Shown here: one piece after another, positions 17,556-25,682 of the stretch
Layout: every line of letters starts with the position of its first letter
Position numbering within the stretch: position 1 is the first letter of the stretch
From: a virus
IMG/VR virus record: IMGVR_UViG_3300043399_000587
Span: 60,790 to 124,789 of that record
DNA length: 64,000 nucleotides
Direction: 5' to 3' (one strand)
The notes under the pieces: generated by a model
Databases searched by the model: none
What the model saw: only the letters and a program-made list of their open reading frames with translations
Told to the model about the DNA's origin: nothing
Program-made: the position numbers and the translations under genes

Positions 17556-18674
17556 ATGAGAGCAACAGAATTCATAACAGAAGCAATATTAGATCCAAGT
17601 GGATGGGGAAACACACCTGACGGTACAGATATTGATTATTTTGGTCTGCGTGTTCAAATGCGTCCTAGTACTTTCTTAAAACTAGCATTACCACTTACAT
17701 CTTCAGTAACAAATCCTGAAGTTGCAAAACACATGAAAACAGGTGGCAAGATTGCATATCCAATGCTTGGTATTGAAATACCCGATGAGTGGCGTAAAGG
17801 AGACTTTAGTCAACCCGCTAAAGTAGTTGACCATGAAGGTAGAAATAGAATGAAAACTTGGATTGAATTAAAAGGTGATGATCCAATACAGGTTAATATA
17901 AAACCACGTGGCGGTCTGATAAGACGTAGAGATTTAACTGACGAATATATTAAAGCTATGAGTACTGGTCTTATTAGTCAACGTGGGAATTTAGTTCAAA
18001 ATCCGTTTGATGCAAGTACAACACTTGAAGAGGCAGAAATAAGAACACCAGCTAGTAAAGAAATTAGAACTTCTTTAAGAAGAAAAGGATATAAATTATT
18101 AGGAAGCGGAGTTGATGCCACAGTATGGGCTAAAAAAACAGGACCTGTAATTAAAATAATTATGCCTGAGGATCATAAAGGATCAGGAACAGCAGGTGAT
18201 ACCTTTATGAAATTTTATGAATTTTGTAGGGAAAATCAAAGTATAGATAATTTACCTAAATTTTCTAATAATGAAGTAGAATTGTTTACCGCAGACAATA
18301 AAGAATATGTAATGGTCACAATGGAAAGACTGTCTTCAATTCCATCTGGTAGTTTTCAAGAAGCAATGGTGTGGATACTAAGCGAGTTAGCAACAGAAAC
18401 TATGTCATGGACTAAAGCAATTACAGTTATAAAAGACCCAAATACGTGGTTATTATTCGATGATGGAATGGACCCAAAAGAAGTAATTAACACGTTTAAT
18501 AGTTTAGATAAAACATCACTATTAGAATATGAAATTCTATATAAACTCATGACATTGTTGTATCATAGAGGCAAAATAAATAAAATTGGTTGGGACTTGC
18601 ACACTGAAAATGCAATGATGCGAGGAAATACAATTGTCATAACCGATCCATGGTTTTCTATGGAAATACAATAA
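17556..18674 (+). CDS. 'HEGRxR' domain plus kinase-like domain, CTS-like N-terminus
   Basis: 372 aa. MRATEFITE matches the leader of 16007. Residues ~20-150 carry 'GLRVQMRPSTFLKLALPL' and 'VVDHEGRNRMKTWIE', a phage domain of unknown function in which H-E-G-R-x-R is typical. After a 'TTLEEAE' linker, residues ~170-372 repeat the kinase-like fold of the 15345 gene: 'LLGSGVDATVWA', Lys in 'VIKIIM', D-L-H-x-x-N in 'GWDLHTENAMM' and 'VITDPW'. The two kinase-like proteins are paralogous. Probably packaged; phosphorylation target unknown. Confidence 0.7.
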   Translation: MRATEFITEAILDPSGWGNTPDGTDIDYFGLRVQMRPSTFLKLALPLTSSVTNPEVAKHMKTGGKIAYPMLGIEIPDEWRKGDFSQPAKVVDHEGRNRMKTWIELKGDDPIQVNIKPRGGLIRRRDLTDEYIKAMSTGLISQRGNLVQNPFDASTTLEEAEIRTPASKEIRTSLRRKGYKLLGSGVDATVWAKKTGPVIKIIMPEDHKGSGTAGDTFMKFYEFCRENQSIDNLPKFSNNEVELFTADNKEYVMVTMERLSSIPSGSFQEAMVWILSELATETMSWTKAITVIKDPNTWLLFDDGMDPKEVINTFNSLDKTSLLEYEILYKLMTLLYHRGKINKIGWDLHTENAMMRGNTIVITDPWFSMEIQ

Positions 18675-18766
18675 TGAAACATTTTTAACATCGTGAAAAA
18701 ATGAGTTATGTATTAAATAGCTTAAGAACACCCTTAGGACCCGTTTGAGTACGGAGGTGTAGCCGA

Positions 18767-18817
18767 GAACCCGGGCTTGAACAACAAATTCGCTACTTGT
18801 TGTTCTTAACAGGGTTC
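18767..18817 (+). other. Structured leader: nested hairpin upstream of the nuclease gene
   Basis: GAACCC (18767-18772) can pair with GGGTTC (18812-18817). Inside it, GAACAACAA (18779-18787) pairs perfectly with TTGTTGTTC (18797-18805) around a 9-base loop, leaving a 6/6 internal loop. No T-run follows, so it is not a simple terminator. The surrounding 18675-18839 gap has no ORF. It could be a leader structure or a small RNA; function unknown. Confidence 0.5.
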
Positions 18818-18839
18818 ACTTTACATTTATCTTCGTGTC

Positions 18840-19274
18840 ATGAAAAAAATAATAACAGCAATATTAGTATTGATATCATTTGCTGCTTTTGCACAAAAAA
18901 AGCCTCATGGTGTTACATATGATGCACAAATATTAAGAGTTAGTGACGGTGATACAGTAGTCATATCAGCACCCTTTTTACCAAAACCATTAAAACCAGA
19001 ACTAGCTGTTAGAATATACGGCATTGATACTCCTGAAAAAGGATTCAGAGCTAAATGCTCAAGGGAAGATGCTAGAGGACAAGCCGCGAGTAAATTCACA
19101 AAAGATTTAGTAGCATCCAGCCAAAAGACTCAAGTGACATTATATGATTGGGATAAATTTGGTGGACGAGTTTTAGGCGACATTATTTTAAATGGTAAAA
19201 GCCTACGTGAAATGCTTATTGCTAACGGATATGCTAGAGCATATTTTGGAGAAGCAAAACAAAGTTGGTGTTAA
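18840..19274 (+). CDS. Secreted staphylococcal-nuclease-like (TNase) nuclease
   Basis: 144 aa. A clear Sec signal peptide (residues 1-18, MKKIITAILVLISFAAFA-Q). The SNase core shows the catalytic residues in 'VRIYGIDTPEKG' (R, D and E equivalent to R35/D40/E43) and 'DKFGGRVLG' (R87 equivalent). SNase-like enzymes cut DNA and RNA non-specifically with calcium. An exported nuclease is unusual in a lytic phage: it could clear competing DNA in the periplasm or act on debris after lysis (inference). It is flanked by CTS-bearing genes but has a signal peptide instead. Confidence 0.85.
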   Translation: MKKIITAILVLISFAAFAQKKPHGVTYDAQILRVSDGDTVVISAPFLPKPLKPELAVRIYGIDTPEKGFRAKCSREDARGQAASKFTKDLVASSQKTQVTLYDWDKFGGRVLGDIILNGKSLREMLIANGYARAYFGEAKQSWC

Positions 19275-19276
19275 TA

Positions 19277-19284
19277 GATAAATA
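19277..19284 (+). promoter_or_regulatory. T4-type late promoter GATAAATA
   Basis: GATAAATA 6 bases before the ATG at 19291; predicted leaderless. Confidence 0.55.
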
Positions 19285-19290
19285 AATCAT

Positions 19291-19866
19291 ATGAAAGCAA
19301 ATGATTTTGTTAATGAAACTGCTGCTATTGAACTAGCTAAAAAATTGCCTAGTTTAGAAAAGCATGACTATAATACTATTGATAAACTCATGCAGAAAAT
19401 TGCCAAAAAACACAGAATTACAGGTAAAATTTTGCATGACTTGTTTATCAAAAAGTATCGTTCTACTCCGGATAATTGGATCAAAAATAAATTGGATGAA
19501 ACAGATGTTCAATCCGATTTACAACAGGAAGTTGATAAGTTCGCAGATTGGGCTAGCAAAAGACTACATTTAAAAACAAGACCAGTTATAGAACTAAGTC
19601 AAGATACCGAAGAAGCACAAACAGGACATCATACAGGTAGACACACTGAAGGTGACAACAAAGTTTGGGTCTATGTTAAAAATAGAAACTTAGTTGATAT
19701 ATTGCGCACTGTATTTCATGAATTGGTTCACGTAAGACAAGGTGAACTAAGTATGATTAAGCCTGGTTCAAGCTATCCCGGTAGTCCAATAGAAGCCATG
19801 GCTGACATGCTGGCTGGAAAATATATCAAAATTTACGGCGAAAAAAATAGGCATATTTTTCAATGA
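19291..19866 (+). CDS. Zinc metallopeptidase (HExxH) with CTS-like N-terminus
   Basis: 191 aa. The leader MKANDFVNE is a variant (V-x-E) of the other leaders. The C-terminal half has a canonical gluzincin-type site: 'TVFHELVHVRQGE' (H-E-L-V-H) and, ~25 residues on, 'SPIEAMADMLAG' with the third-ligand Glu. The N-terminal ~85 residues are helical and basic. As all catalytic residues are present, it should be active, unlike the HRFGH protein at 16007. A packaged protease delivered into the host, or acting in head maturation, is the likely alternative pair of roles. Confidence 0.75.
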   Translation: MKANDFVNETAAIELAKKLPSLEKHDYNTIDKLMQKIAKKHRITGKILHDLFIKKYRSTPDNWIKNKLDETDVQSDLQQEVDKFADWASKRLHLKTRPVIELSQDTEEAQTGHHTGRHTEGDNKVWVYVKNRNLVDILRTVFHELVHVRQGELSMIKPGSSYPGSPIEAMADMLAGKYIKIYGEKNRHIFQ

Positions 19867-20984
19867 CATACTACATCAAACCGATTAATATTTATGGATA
19901 TCTCACAGATGATCCTACTGCTCTAAAAAATTTAGAAACTATTGTAGTTCAAGTTAAGAATACTTCCGAAAATATTAATGCGGTTCCTTATCTATTATTG
20001 GTAGATGTAGTAGAAGGTAGGATATACAATGAAACTCATGATGCATATATCGAAAATATTAGGAGCATCTTAAAAAATCAAGGTGTTGAATATCAATTTA
20101 TCTTAGATGGAGATTTTGAATCCGAAAGTAAAATATCAAAGCTACACAAAGACATTGTATATGTTAATTTTTTTGCAGCAGCATGTTATGCACACACATT
20201 ATTATCACCGAATCAACGAGTAAATCAAAAATGGAATAACAAAAGTTCTATGGGATTATACTTGCCAGGACAGCCAGATAGGCCACACAGGATAAAATTA
20301 ATTGCTATGATGTGGGAAAAAAAGTTACTGAACAAGTTAAATTATTCATTCTTTATTACCGATCTTGAAAAAAATAGCGTGTTCAATCAGAATCTGTTAT
20401 CCTATGATAAAGAAAAATTTGATAGATTCCTAAATGAAACTCTTTGTAGTTTAGATATAATAGCTGGATCTGAAGATAGTTTTAATTACACCGGTTATCC
20501 ATTTGATCACAGACTATACTCTAACACGTTATTTTCTGTCATATCAGAATCAGACTTCAAAAATGAATCAAACTGGAAACCTAAGTTAACTGAAAAAACA
20601 TACAGAGCAATGGTGAATAAACATCCATTTATTTGTGCTTGGTTTCCTGGTATGACAACTCACATAGAAAATTTAGGGTTTAAATCTTTCAAAGAATACA
20701 TGTATTATCCAAATTACAACGATGAACCAGATTTAATTAGACGACTGAAGCATACAATTAAAAACATAGAAACATTCAGTAATCAAGTAATCACACACGT
20801 TGATAAAATACGGGATGATGTAGAATTCAACTACAACCATTTTGTTTCATTAGCCAAATCAAATGCCCGAAAAATAGAATTACTGTTAGACAAACCACAA
20901 CTACCGCAATACAGTGTTACATTGACTGATATAGTTTCTTACTTTTTTCCATTAATGGCTAACTTAGTCAAAAAAATAAATTGA
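19863..20984 (+). CDS. Glycosyltransferase-like protein
   Basis: 373 aa, 4-bp ATGA overlap with the peptidase. The C-terminal part carries the pattern 'TLFSVISESDF...PKLTEKTYRAMVNKHPFICAWFPGMTTHIENLGFKSF', characteristic of a large family of phage and bacterial proteins related to GT-B/exostosin-type glycosyltransferases (donor-binding E-K region). The N-terminal half is not recognised. Acceptor unknown. Its stop TGA lies inside the -35 box of the tilS promoter. Confidence 0.65.
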   Translation: MTYYIKPINIYGYLTDDPTALKNLETIVVQVKNTSENINAVPYLLLVDVVEGRIYNETHDAYIENIRSILKNQGVEYQFILDGDFESESKISKLHKDIVYVNFFAAACYAHTLLSPNQRVNQKWNNKSSMGLYLPGQPDRPHRIKLIAMMWEKKLLNKLNYSFFITDLEKNSVFNQNLLSYDKEKFDRFLNETLCSLDIIAGSEDSFNYTGYPFDHRLYSNTLFSVISESDFKNESNWKPKLTEKTYRAMVNKHPFICAWFPGMTTHIENLGFKSFKEYMYYPNYNDEPDLIRRLKHTIKNIETFSNQVITHVDKIRDDVEFNYNHFVSLAKSNARKIELLLDKPQLPQYSVTLTDIVSYFFPLMANLVKKIN

Positions 20985-21009
20985 CTCTAATTAAGTTTTG
21001 TGTTAGTAT
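20981..21009 (+). promoter_or_regulatory. Sigma-70 promoter of tilS
   Basis: TTGACT (20981-20986), 17-bp spacer, TAGTAT (21004-21009). The ATG at 21020 would then have a leader of only a few bases. The -35 box contains the stop codon of the upstream gene. Confidence 0.6.
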
Positions 21010-21019
21010 CATTGATACT

Positions 21020-21610
21020 ATGATTAAACTTCTGTTTCCATTACCTCGGCATGTAACCGTTGCTTTCAGTGGCGGTGTCGATAGTGTTGCTGTTGTTGAT
21101 TTTTTATCTAAAAATCACGATGTAACCTGTGCCTTTTATCATCACGGTACAAACAATAGTTACAGTGCATTTAAATTTGTAACTGAGTTTTGTACAGAAA
21201 GAAAGCTACCACTATTAGTGGGAGTTTTGAATAAAGACAAACCCAAAAAAATGAGCTACGAAGAATTTTGGCGTGAGGAACGTTATAATTTTTTGTCTAC
21301 ATTAGGACCGGTTATTACAGCACATCATTTAGATGATGCAGTAGAAACATATCTATGGTCATCAATGCACGGTAACCCAAAAGTTCCTAAATTAATTCGT
21401 GGCAATGTTATTCGTCCTTTTCTATGTACTCCCAAAAGTGAATTTATCAGTTGGTGCCATAGAAAAGAGCTGACATGGTGCGAAGACTTGAGCAATGAAG
21501 ATCAACAATACACTCGCAATTACATCCGTAAAAATCTTGTACCACATGCAATGCATGTGAATCCCGGATTGCGTAAAACGGTGAAAAAAATTATTGAAAA
21601 ACAGATGTAA
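21020..21610 (+). CDS. tilS: tRNA(Ile)-lysidine synthase-like PP-loop ATPase
   Basis: 196 aa from ATG 21020; an upstream frame from 20981 overlaps the promoter and is rejected. N-type ATP-pyrophosphatase with P-loop 'VAFSGGVDS' and the TilS-diagnostic 'TAHHLDDAVET' and 'YTRNYIRKNLVPH'. TilS converts the wobble cytidine of tRNA-Ile(CAU) to lysidine, so AUA is read. QueC shares the PP-loop fold but lacks the HHLDD motif, so I exclude it despite the queuosine genes nearby. Only the catalytic N-domain is present, shorter than many bacterial TilS. The phage is AT-rich and AUA-rich, which fits. Confidence 0.8.
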   Translation: MIKLLFPLPRHVTVAFSGGVDSVAVVDFLSKNHDVTCAFYHHGTNNSYSAFKFVTEFCTERKLPLLVGVLNKDKPKKMSYEEFWREERYNFLSTLGPVITAHHLDDAVETYLWSSMHGNPKVPKLIRGNVIRPFLCTPKSEFISWCHRKELTWCEDLSNEDQQYTRNYIRKNLVPHAMHVNPGLRKTVKKIIEKQM

Positions 21611-21643
21611 TTCATATACAATTAACACTTTAAAGGAGAACAC

Positions 21644-21907
21644 ATGTCCACAACTAAGACTTTTTCAGGCGATCAGAAAATCAAACTAACACAACTTATC
21701 AACGAGGGTATGGCAGTCATGCACGAAATTGATACATTGCAGGGCGGACTTACCGATACAGTTAAAGCTGTAGCAGAAGAATTGGAAGTAAAACCTAGCG
21801 TATTAAAAAAGGCGATACGTATTGCACATAAAGCAAGCCTTACCCAGGCAAATCAAGAACATGAAGACCTAAACACTATTCTTGAAGCAGTTGGAAAGAC
21901 ACTATAA
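21644..21907 (+). CDS. DsbA-like dsDNA-binding protein (putative)
   Basis: 87 aa, mostly helical, RBS AAAGGAG. Size and pattern ('ELEVKPSVLKKAIRIAHKASL', acidic end) resemble T4 DsbA, a small double-strand DNA-binding protein that enhances late transcription. Its place immediately before the DNA polymerase gene is compatible. Assignment rests on weak similarity. Confidence 0.5.
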   Translation: MSTTKTFSGDQKIKLTQLINEGMAVMHEIDTLQGGLTDTVKAVAEELEVKPSVLKKAIRIAHKASLTQANQEHEDLNTILEAVGKTL

Positions 21908-22167
21908 TGGGTTGCAGTTTAAAAGCCGTTTACGAAGACGAAGAAGATTGGGAGCGTCTTCAAAAAGAAAACAATCTACCCTTAGAGTGGAAAGTATATA
22001 GTCGTGAGCATCATTTTGCCCGACAAATGTATAGTAAAGGGTACAAAAATATACGACTAAAATTGGCAGTTAATCATGCTATTGAATTAGAAAAACTTCA
22101 ACTGCGCCACGCAAAAGAATGGCAGGAGTTGGAACAATTAGTAGAATTAGAATTAAAATATAAATGA
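21907..22167 (+). CDS. Hypothetical protein, helical (86 aa)
   Basis: Glu/Lys-rich with a long amphipathic helix in the C-terminal half ('IELEKLQLRHAKEWQELEQLVELELKYK'). It overlaps the previous gene by one base (TAATG) and the DNA polymerase by 4 bp (ATGA), so it is part of the replication operon. No function recognised. Confidence 0.7.
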   Translation: MGCSLKAVYEDEEDWERLQKENNLPLEWKVYSREHHFARQMYSKGYKNIRLKLAVNHAIELEKLQLRHAKEWQELEQLVELELKYK

Positions 22168-24869
22168 GCTACATTGATGCTATCCATGACCGCGAAAGTG
22201 ATAGAATCTTCGTAGTAGAACGTGACACCAACGGTAATAGAACTTATAAAGAATATCCGTGCAATTATACGTTTTACTATAGCGATCCTAAAGGAAAGCA
22301 ACGTAGCATTTACGGCGATCCTGTAAGCAAGTTCAGTAGTCGTAAACGTCAAGAATTTGAAAAAGAAAAACGAATTCATGCAAACAAGAAATTGTTTGAA
22401 AGTGATATTAACGTTGTATTCCGTTGCCTCAGTGAGAATTATCTAGGAGTTGAGCCTCCTAAACTTCATACATGTTTCTTTGACATTGAAGTTGACTTTG
22501 ATCCTGAAAAGGGGTTTAGTCCAACTAGTGATCCATTTAATCCAGTTACTGCTATCAGTTGTTATTTGGATTGGCTTGATCAACTAATTACATTGGTCAT
22601 TGCTCCTCGACACATGAGTCCTGAATCTGCACGTGAGATATGCAACCAGTTTGATAATTGTTTGCTATTTGAAAATGAGAAGGAAATGTTTGAAGCATTC
22701 TTCCAACTCATTGAAGATGCTGACGTATTGACAGGTTGGAACTCAGAGGGATACGATATTCCATATATGGTTAATCGTGTAACACGTGTATTGAGTAAGG
22801 ATGACACTCGTAAATTCTGTTTACTTGGGCAAATGCCTAAGTCCAGAACTTATGAGCGTTTCGGTAAAGAAGAAACTACATATGATTTAGTGGGTCGTGT
22901 TCATATGGACTATTTACAGTTGTACAAAAAGTACAACTACGAAAGTCGTCATAGCTATTCACTTGATGCAATCGGTGAAATGGAAGTTAATGAACGCAAA
23001 ACACAGTATGAAGGAACTCTTGACCAGTTGTATAATAAAGACTTTAAGACATTTATCCAGTATAATAGACAGGATACAATGTTGATGGTCAAGATTCACA
23101 ATAAACTTAAGTTTTTAGATTTAGCTAATGCACTAGCACATGAAAATACCGTGCTATTGCCAACTGTCATGGGGTCTGTTGCAATGATTGAAATGGCAAT
23201 CATGAATGAGGCTCATGAACGTGGTATGGTAGTACCCGATAAAAAACGAAAGGAAATGCATAATGATGAACAAAAAGCGGCAGGTGCCTATGTTGCTACT
23301 CCCAAAAGGGGCATCCACGAATGGGTCGGGGCAGTTGATATCAACTCGCTCTATCCCTCGGTTATTAGAGCCCTCAACATGGCTCCAGAAACAATCATTG
23401 CACAAGTCCGGCAGTCTCTCACAGGACAATACATGCAAGATAAAGGAAGAAAATTAGCCAGTGAAAAGAAAAACTATAAAGAAGATGATGATGCTGTAAC
23501 TGGTAGTATTTTATGGGAAGGTTTGTTTGGTAGTTTAGAATACACTGCCATAATGAACTGTGAGCGTGGTACTATGCTTACACTAGACTATGAAGATGGT
23601 CGAAGTGAAGAAATGAGTGCTGCTGAAATCTGGAAACTTATCTTTGATAGTCATAAACCATATATGATTAGTGCCAATGGTACTATTTTTACTTATGAAA
23701 AAGAAGGTGTGATTCCAGGACTACTCACACGTTGGTATACAGAACGTAAAGCAACTCAAAAGCAAGCTAAAGAAGCAAAAGATAAAGCAGAGTTTGAATA
23801 TTACGACAAGCGACAACTTGTTCGTAAGATTTTGCTTAACAGTGCTTATGGCGCACTATTGAATGAGCATTGTCGCTTTTATGACAAGCGTATAGGACAA
23901 AGTGTAACATTGTCGGGACGACAAATTGTTAAACACATGATGAGTCAAATTAATTTGATTGTAGCAGGTGAATACAATCACGAAGGTCCTGCAATTGTAT
24001 ATGGTGATACTGATAGCTGCTACTTCAGTGCGTATCCAATCTTCAAAGAACAAATCGATAAAGGTGAGTTTAAATGGAGTAAAGAAGCCTGTATACAAAT
24101 TTACGATGCAATAGCTGACGAAGCTAACTCTAGCTTCCCTACATTTATGGAACGTGCGTTTCATGCACCTCGAAAGAATGGTGAAATCATTAAAGCAGGT
24201 CGTGAACTGATCGGTGATCGTAGTATTTTTATCACTAAGAAGCATTACGCTATCAACATCTATGATAAAGAAGGCAAGCGTAAAGATAAAGATGGTAAGT
24301 TAGGTGATATCAAGGCTATGGGTCTTGACTTAAAACGTGCCGACACTCCTAAGTACGTACAAGAGTTTTTGATGAACGTATTGAAGATGGTTATTCAAGA
24401 AGGTAAAGGTCGTAATGAAGTGATTGATGCAATCAAGGATTTCAAAAAGATTTTATCTGCACAAGATTCATGGACTAAAGGTTCACCTAAATCAGTAAAT
24501 AACTTGACTAGGCATACTGAAAACTGGGAAAAGACTGGCAAGTGTAGTGTTGGTCATGCTATGGCAGCTATTAATTATAACTATCTGCGTAGAGTTAACG
24601 GTGATAACTATTCTATGAAGATTGTTGATGGAATGAAGGTTATTGTTTGTAAACTTAAACCCAATCCATTGAACTTTACTAGTATTGCTTATCCAACTGA
24701 TGAACTTAGACTGCCACGATGGTTCTGTGAATTACCATTTGATGACAATAAAATGGAACGCACCCTAGTAGACGAAAAAATTGAGAACTTATTGGGCGTT
24801 CTTAATTGGGATCTACGTAGCAATACTAATACGAATAGCACGTTCGATCAACTATTCAGCTTCGGATAA
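22164..24869 (+). CDS. 43: Family-B DNA polymerase (T4 gp43-like)
   Basis: 901 aa, close to T4 gp43 (898). Exonuclease motifs: Exo I 'FFDIEVDFD' (~107), Exo II 'GWNSEGYDIPYMVNR' (~190), Exo III 'YNRQDTMLMV' (~298). Polymerase motifs: A 'VDINSLYPSVI' (~391-401), B 'KILLNSAYGALLNE' and C 'YGDTDS' (~612-617). All catalytic acids are present, so it should polymerise and proofread. The C-terminal 'NSTFDQLFSFG' fits a PIP-like clamp-binding tail. No intron or intein is visible. It is followed by the clamp gene on its own promoter. Confidence 0.97.
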   Translation: MSYIDAIHDRESDRIFVVERDTNGNRTYKEYPCNYTFYYSDPKGKQRSIYGDPVSKFSSRKRQEFEKEKRIHANKKLFESDINVVFRCLSENYLGVEPPKLHTCFFDIEVDFDPEKGFSPTSDPFNPVTAISCYLDWLDQLITLVIAPRHMSPESAREICNQFDNCLLFENEKEMFEAFFQLIEDADVLTGWNSEGYDIPYMVNRVTRVLSKDDTRKFCLLGQMPKSRTYERFGKEETTYDLVGRVHMDYLQLYKKYNYESRHSYSLDAIGEMEVNERKTQYEGTLDQLYNKDFKTFIQYNRQDTMLMVKIHNKLKFLDLANALAHENTVLLPTVMGSVAMIEMAIMNEAHERGMVVPDKKRKEMHNDEQKAAGAYVATPKRGIHEWVGAVDINSLYPSVIRALNMAPETIIAQVRQSLTGQYMQDKGRKLASEKKNYKEDDDAVTGSILWEGLFGSLEYTAIMNCERGTMLTLDYEDGRSEEMSAAEIWKLIFDSHKPYMISANGTIFTYEKEGVIPGLLTRWYTERKATQKQAKEAKDKAEFEYYDKRQLVRKILLNSAYGALLNEHCRFYDKRIGQSVTLSGRQIVKHMMSQINLIVAGEYNHEGPAIVYGDTDSCYFSAYPIFKEQIDKGEFKWSKEACIQIYDAIADEANSSFPTFMERAFHAPRKNGEIIKAGRELIGDRSIFITKKHYAINIYDKEGKRKDKDGKLGDIKAMGLDLKRADTPKYVQEFLMNVLKMVIQEGKGRNEVIDAIKDFKKILSAQDSWTKGSPKSVNNLTRHTENWEKTGKCSVGHAMAAINYNYLRRVNGDNYSMKIVDGMKVIVCKLKPNPLNFTSIAYPTDELRLPRWFCELPFDDNKMERTLVDEKIENLLGVLNWDLRSNTNTNSTFDQLFSFG

Positions 24870-24877
24870 ATTGCAGC

Positions 24878-24906
24878 TTGACGTTTGCAATAAATTCCAC
24901 TATATT
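24878..24906 (+). promoter_or_regulatory. Sigma-70 promoter of the sliding-clamp gene
   Basis: TTGACG (24878-24883), 17-bp spacer, TATATT (24901-24906), about 45 bases before the clamp ATG, which has an AAAGGAT RBS. Confidence 0.7.
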
Positions 24907-24950
24907 ACACAATGATACAGCCTAAATAAATTAACACATAAAGGATAAAC

Positions 24951-25682
24951 ATGAAAGACTATTTACTTGACCTCATTCAACACACTCATGGTCTGGGCGA
25001 GATTGACCTCGTTAAAATCACCGGCACTGACAAAGAAACGCAGATTAATGCCGTAGCAGAAAACAAATCTGTTGTTGTTAGTGGAACTTTTAAAACTCCA
25101 ATCGCAGATTTTATCGGTATATTTGGTATGCCCAATCTTGGCAAACTAAAGACTATTCTGAGTTTTGATGAGTATGATGACACCTCTAAAATTAATGTGA
25201 CACGCACTAAGCGTGACAATGAAGATGTTCCTACTACAATTCACTTTGAAACAAAATCAGGTGACTTTATTAATGATTATAGGCTCATGTCTAAGACTAT
25301 CGTAGAAGAAAAGGTTCGCACACTTATGTTTAAGGGTGCAAATTGGAACGTTGAATTTGAGCCCAGTGTTGCAGGTATCCTTCGCTTGAAAAAACAAGCA
25401 AGTGCCAACCACGAAGAACAACATTTTACCATGACTACTGTTGGTACTGACTTGAAAATCAACTTCGGTGATCCTAGTACTCATAGCGGTAACTTTGTAT
25501 TTTATGCAGGTGTTAGTGGCAAGCTTTCCCAACCTTGGAAGTGGCCTGTTAGAGTATTTCAATCTATCATGGATCTTCCAGGTGACAAGAAAGTAAAGAT
25601 TGCTGATCAGGGCGCCACGGAAATTACAGTTGATAGTCCGTTTGCGACTTACAAGTATCTATTGCCTGCACAATCAAAATGA
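24951..25682 (+). CDS. 45: Sliding clamp (T4 gp45-like)
   Basis: 243 aa. Two-domain clamp fold of the gp45 type; key stretches are 'KITGTDKETQINAVAENKSVVVSGTFKTPI', 'GMPNLGKLKTIL', 'NDYRLMSK' and the C-terminal 'GATEITVDSPFATYKYLLPAQSK'. The trimeric ring tethers gp43 to DNA and, in T4, activates late promoters together with gp33/gp55. That role matters here because the window is full of T4-type late boxes. Confidence 0.9.
   Translation: MKDYLLDLIQHTHGLGEIDLVKITGTDKETQINAVAENKSVVVSGTFKTPIADFIGIFGMPNLGKLKTILSFDEYDDTSKINVTRTKRDNEDVPTTIHFETKSGDFINDYRLMSKTIVEEKVRTLMFKGANWNVEFEPSVAGILRLKKQASANHEEQHFTMTTVGTDLKINFGDPSTHSGNFVFYAGVSGKLSQPWKWPVRVFQSIMDLPGDKKVKIADQGATEITVDSPFATYKYLLPAQSK

Noticed and set aside
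18740-18840. tRNA in the gap before the nuclease gene
   Set aside because: No T-loop GTTCGA box and no cloverleaf; the long nested hairpin fits better.
20981-21019. Upstream extension of tilS (MTLIKFCVSIIDT)
   Set aside because: The extension is the promoter itself; the ATG at 21020 starts the conserved domain.
21020-21610. Assigning the PP-loop gene as QueC to complete the deazaguanine pathway
   Set aside because: The motifs HHLDDAVET and RNYIRKNLVP are diagnostic of TilS and QueC signatures are absent.
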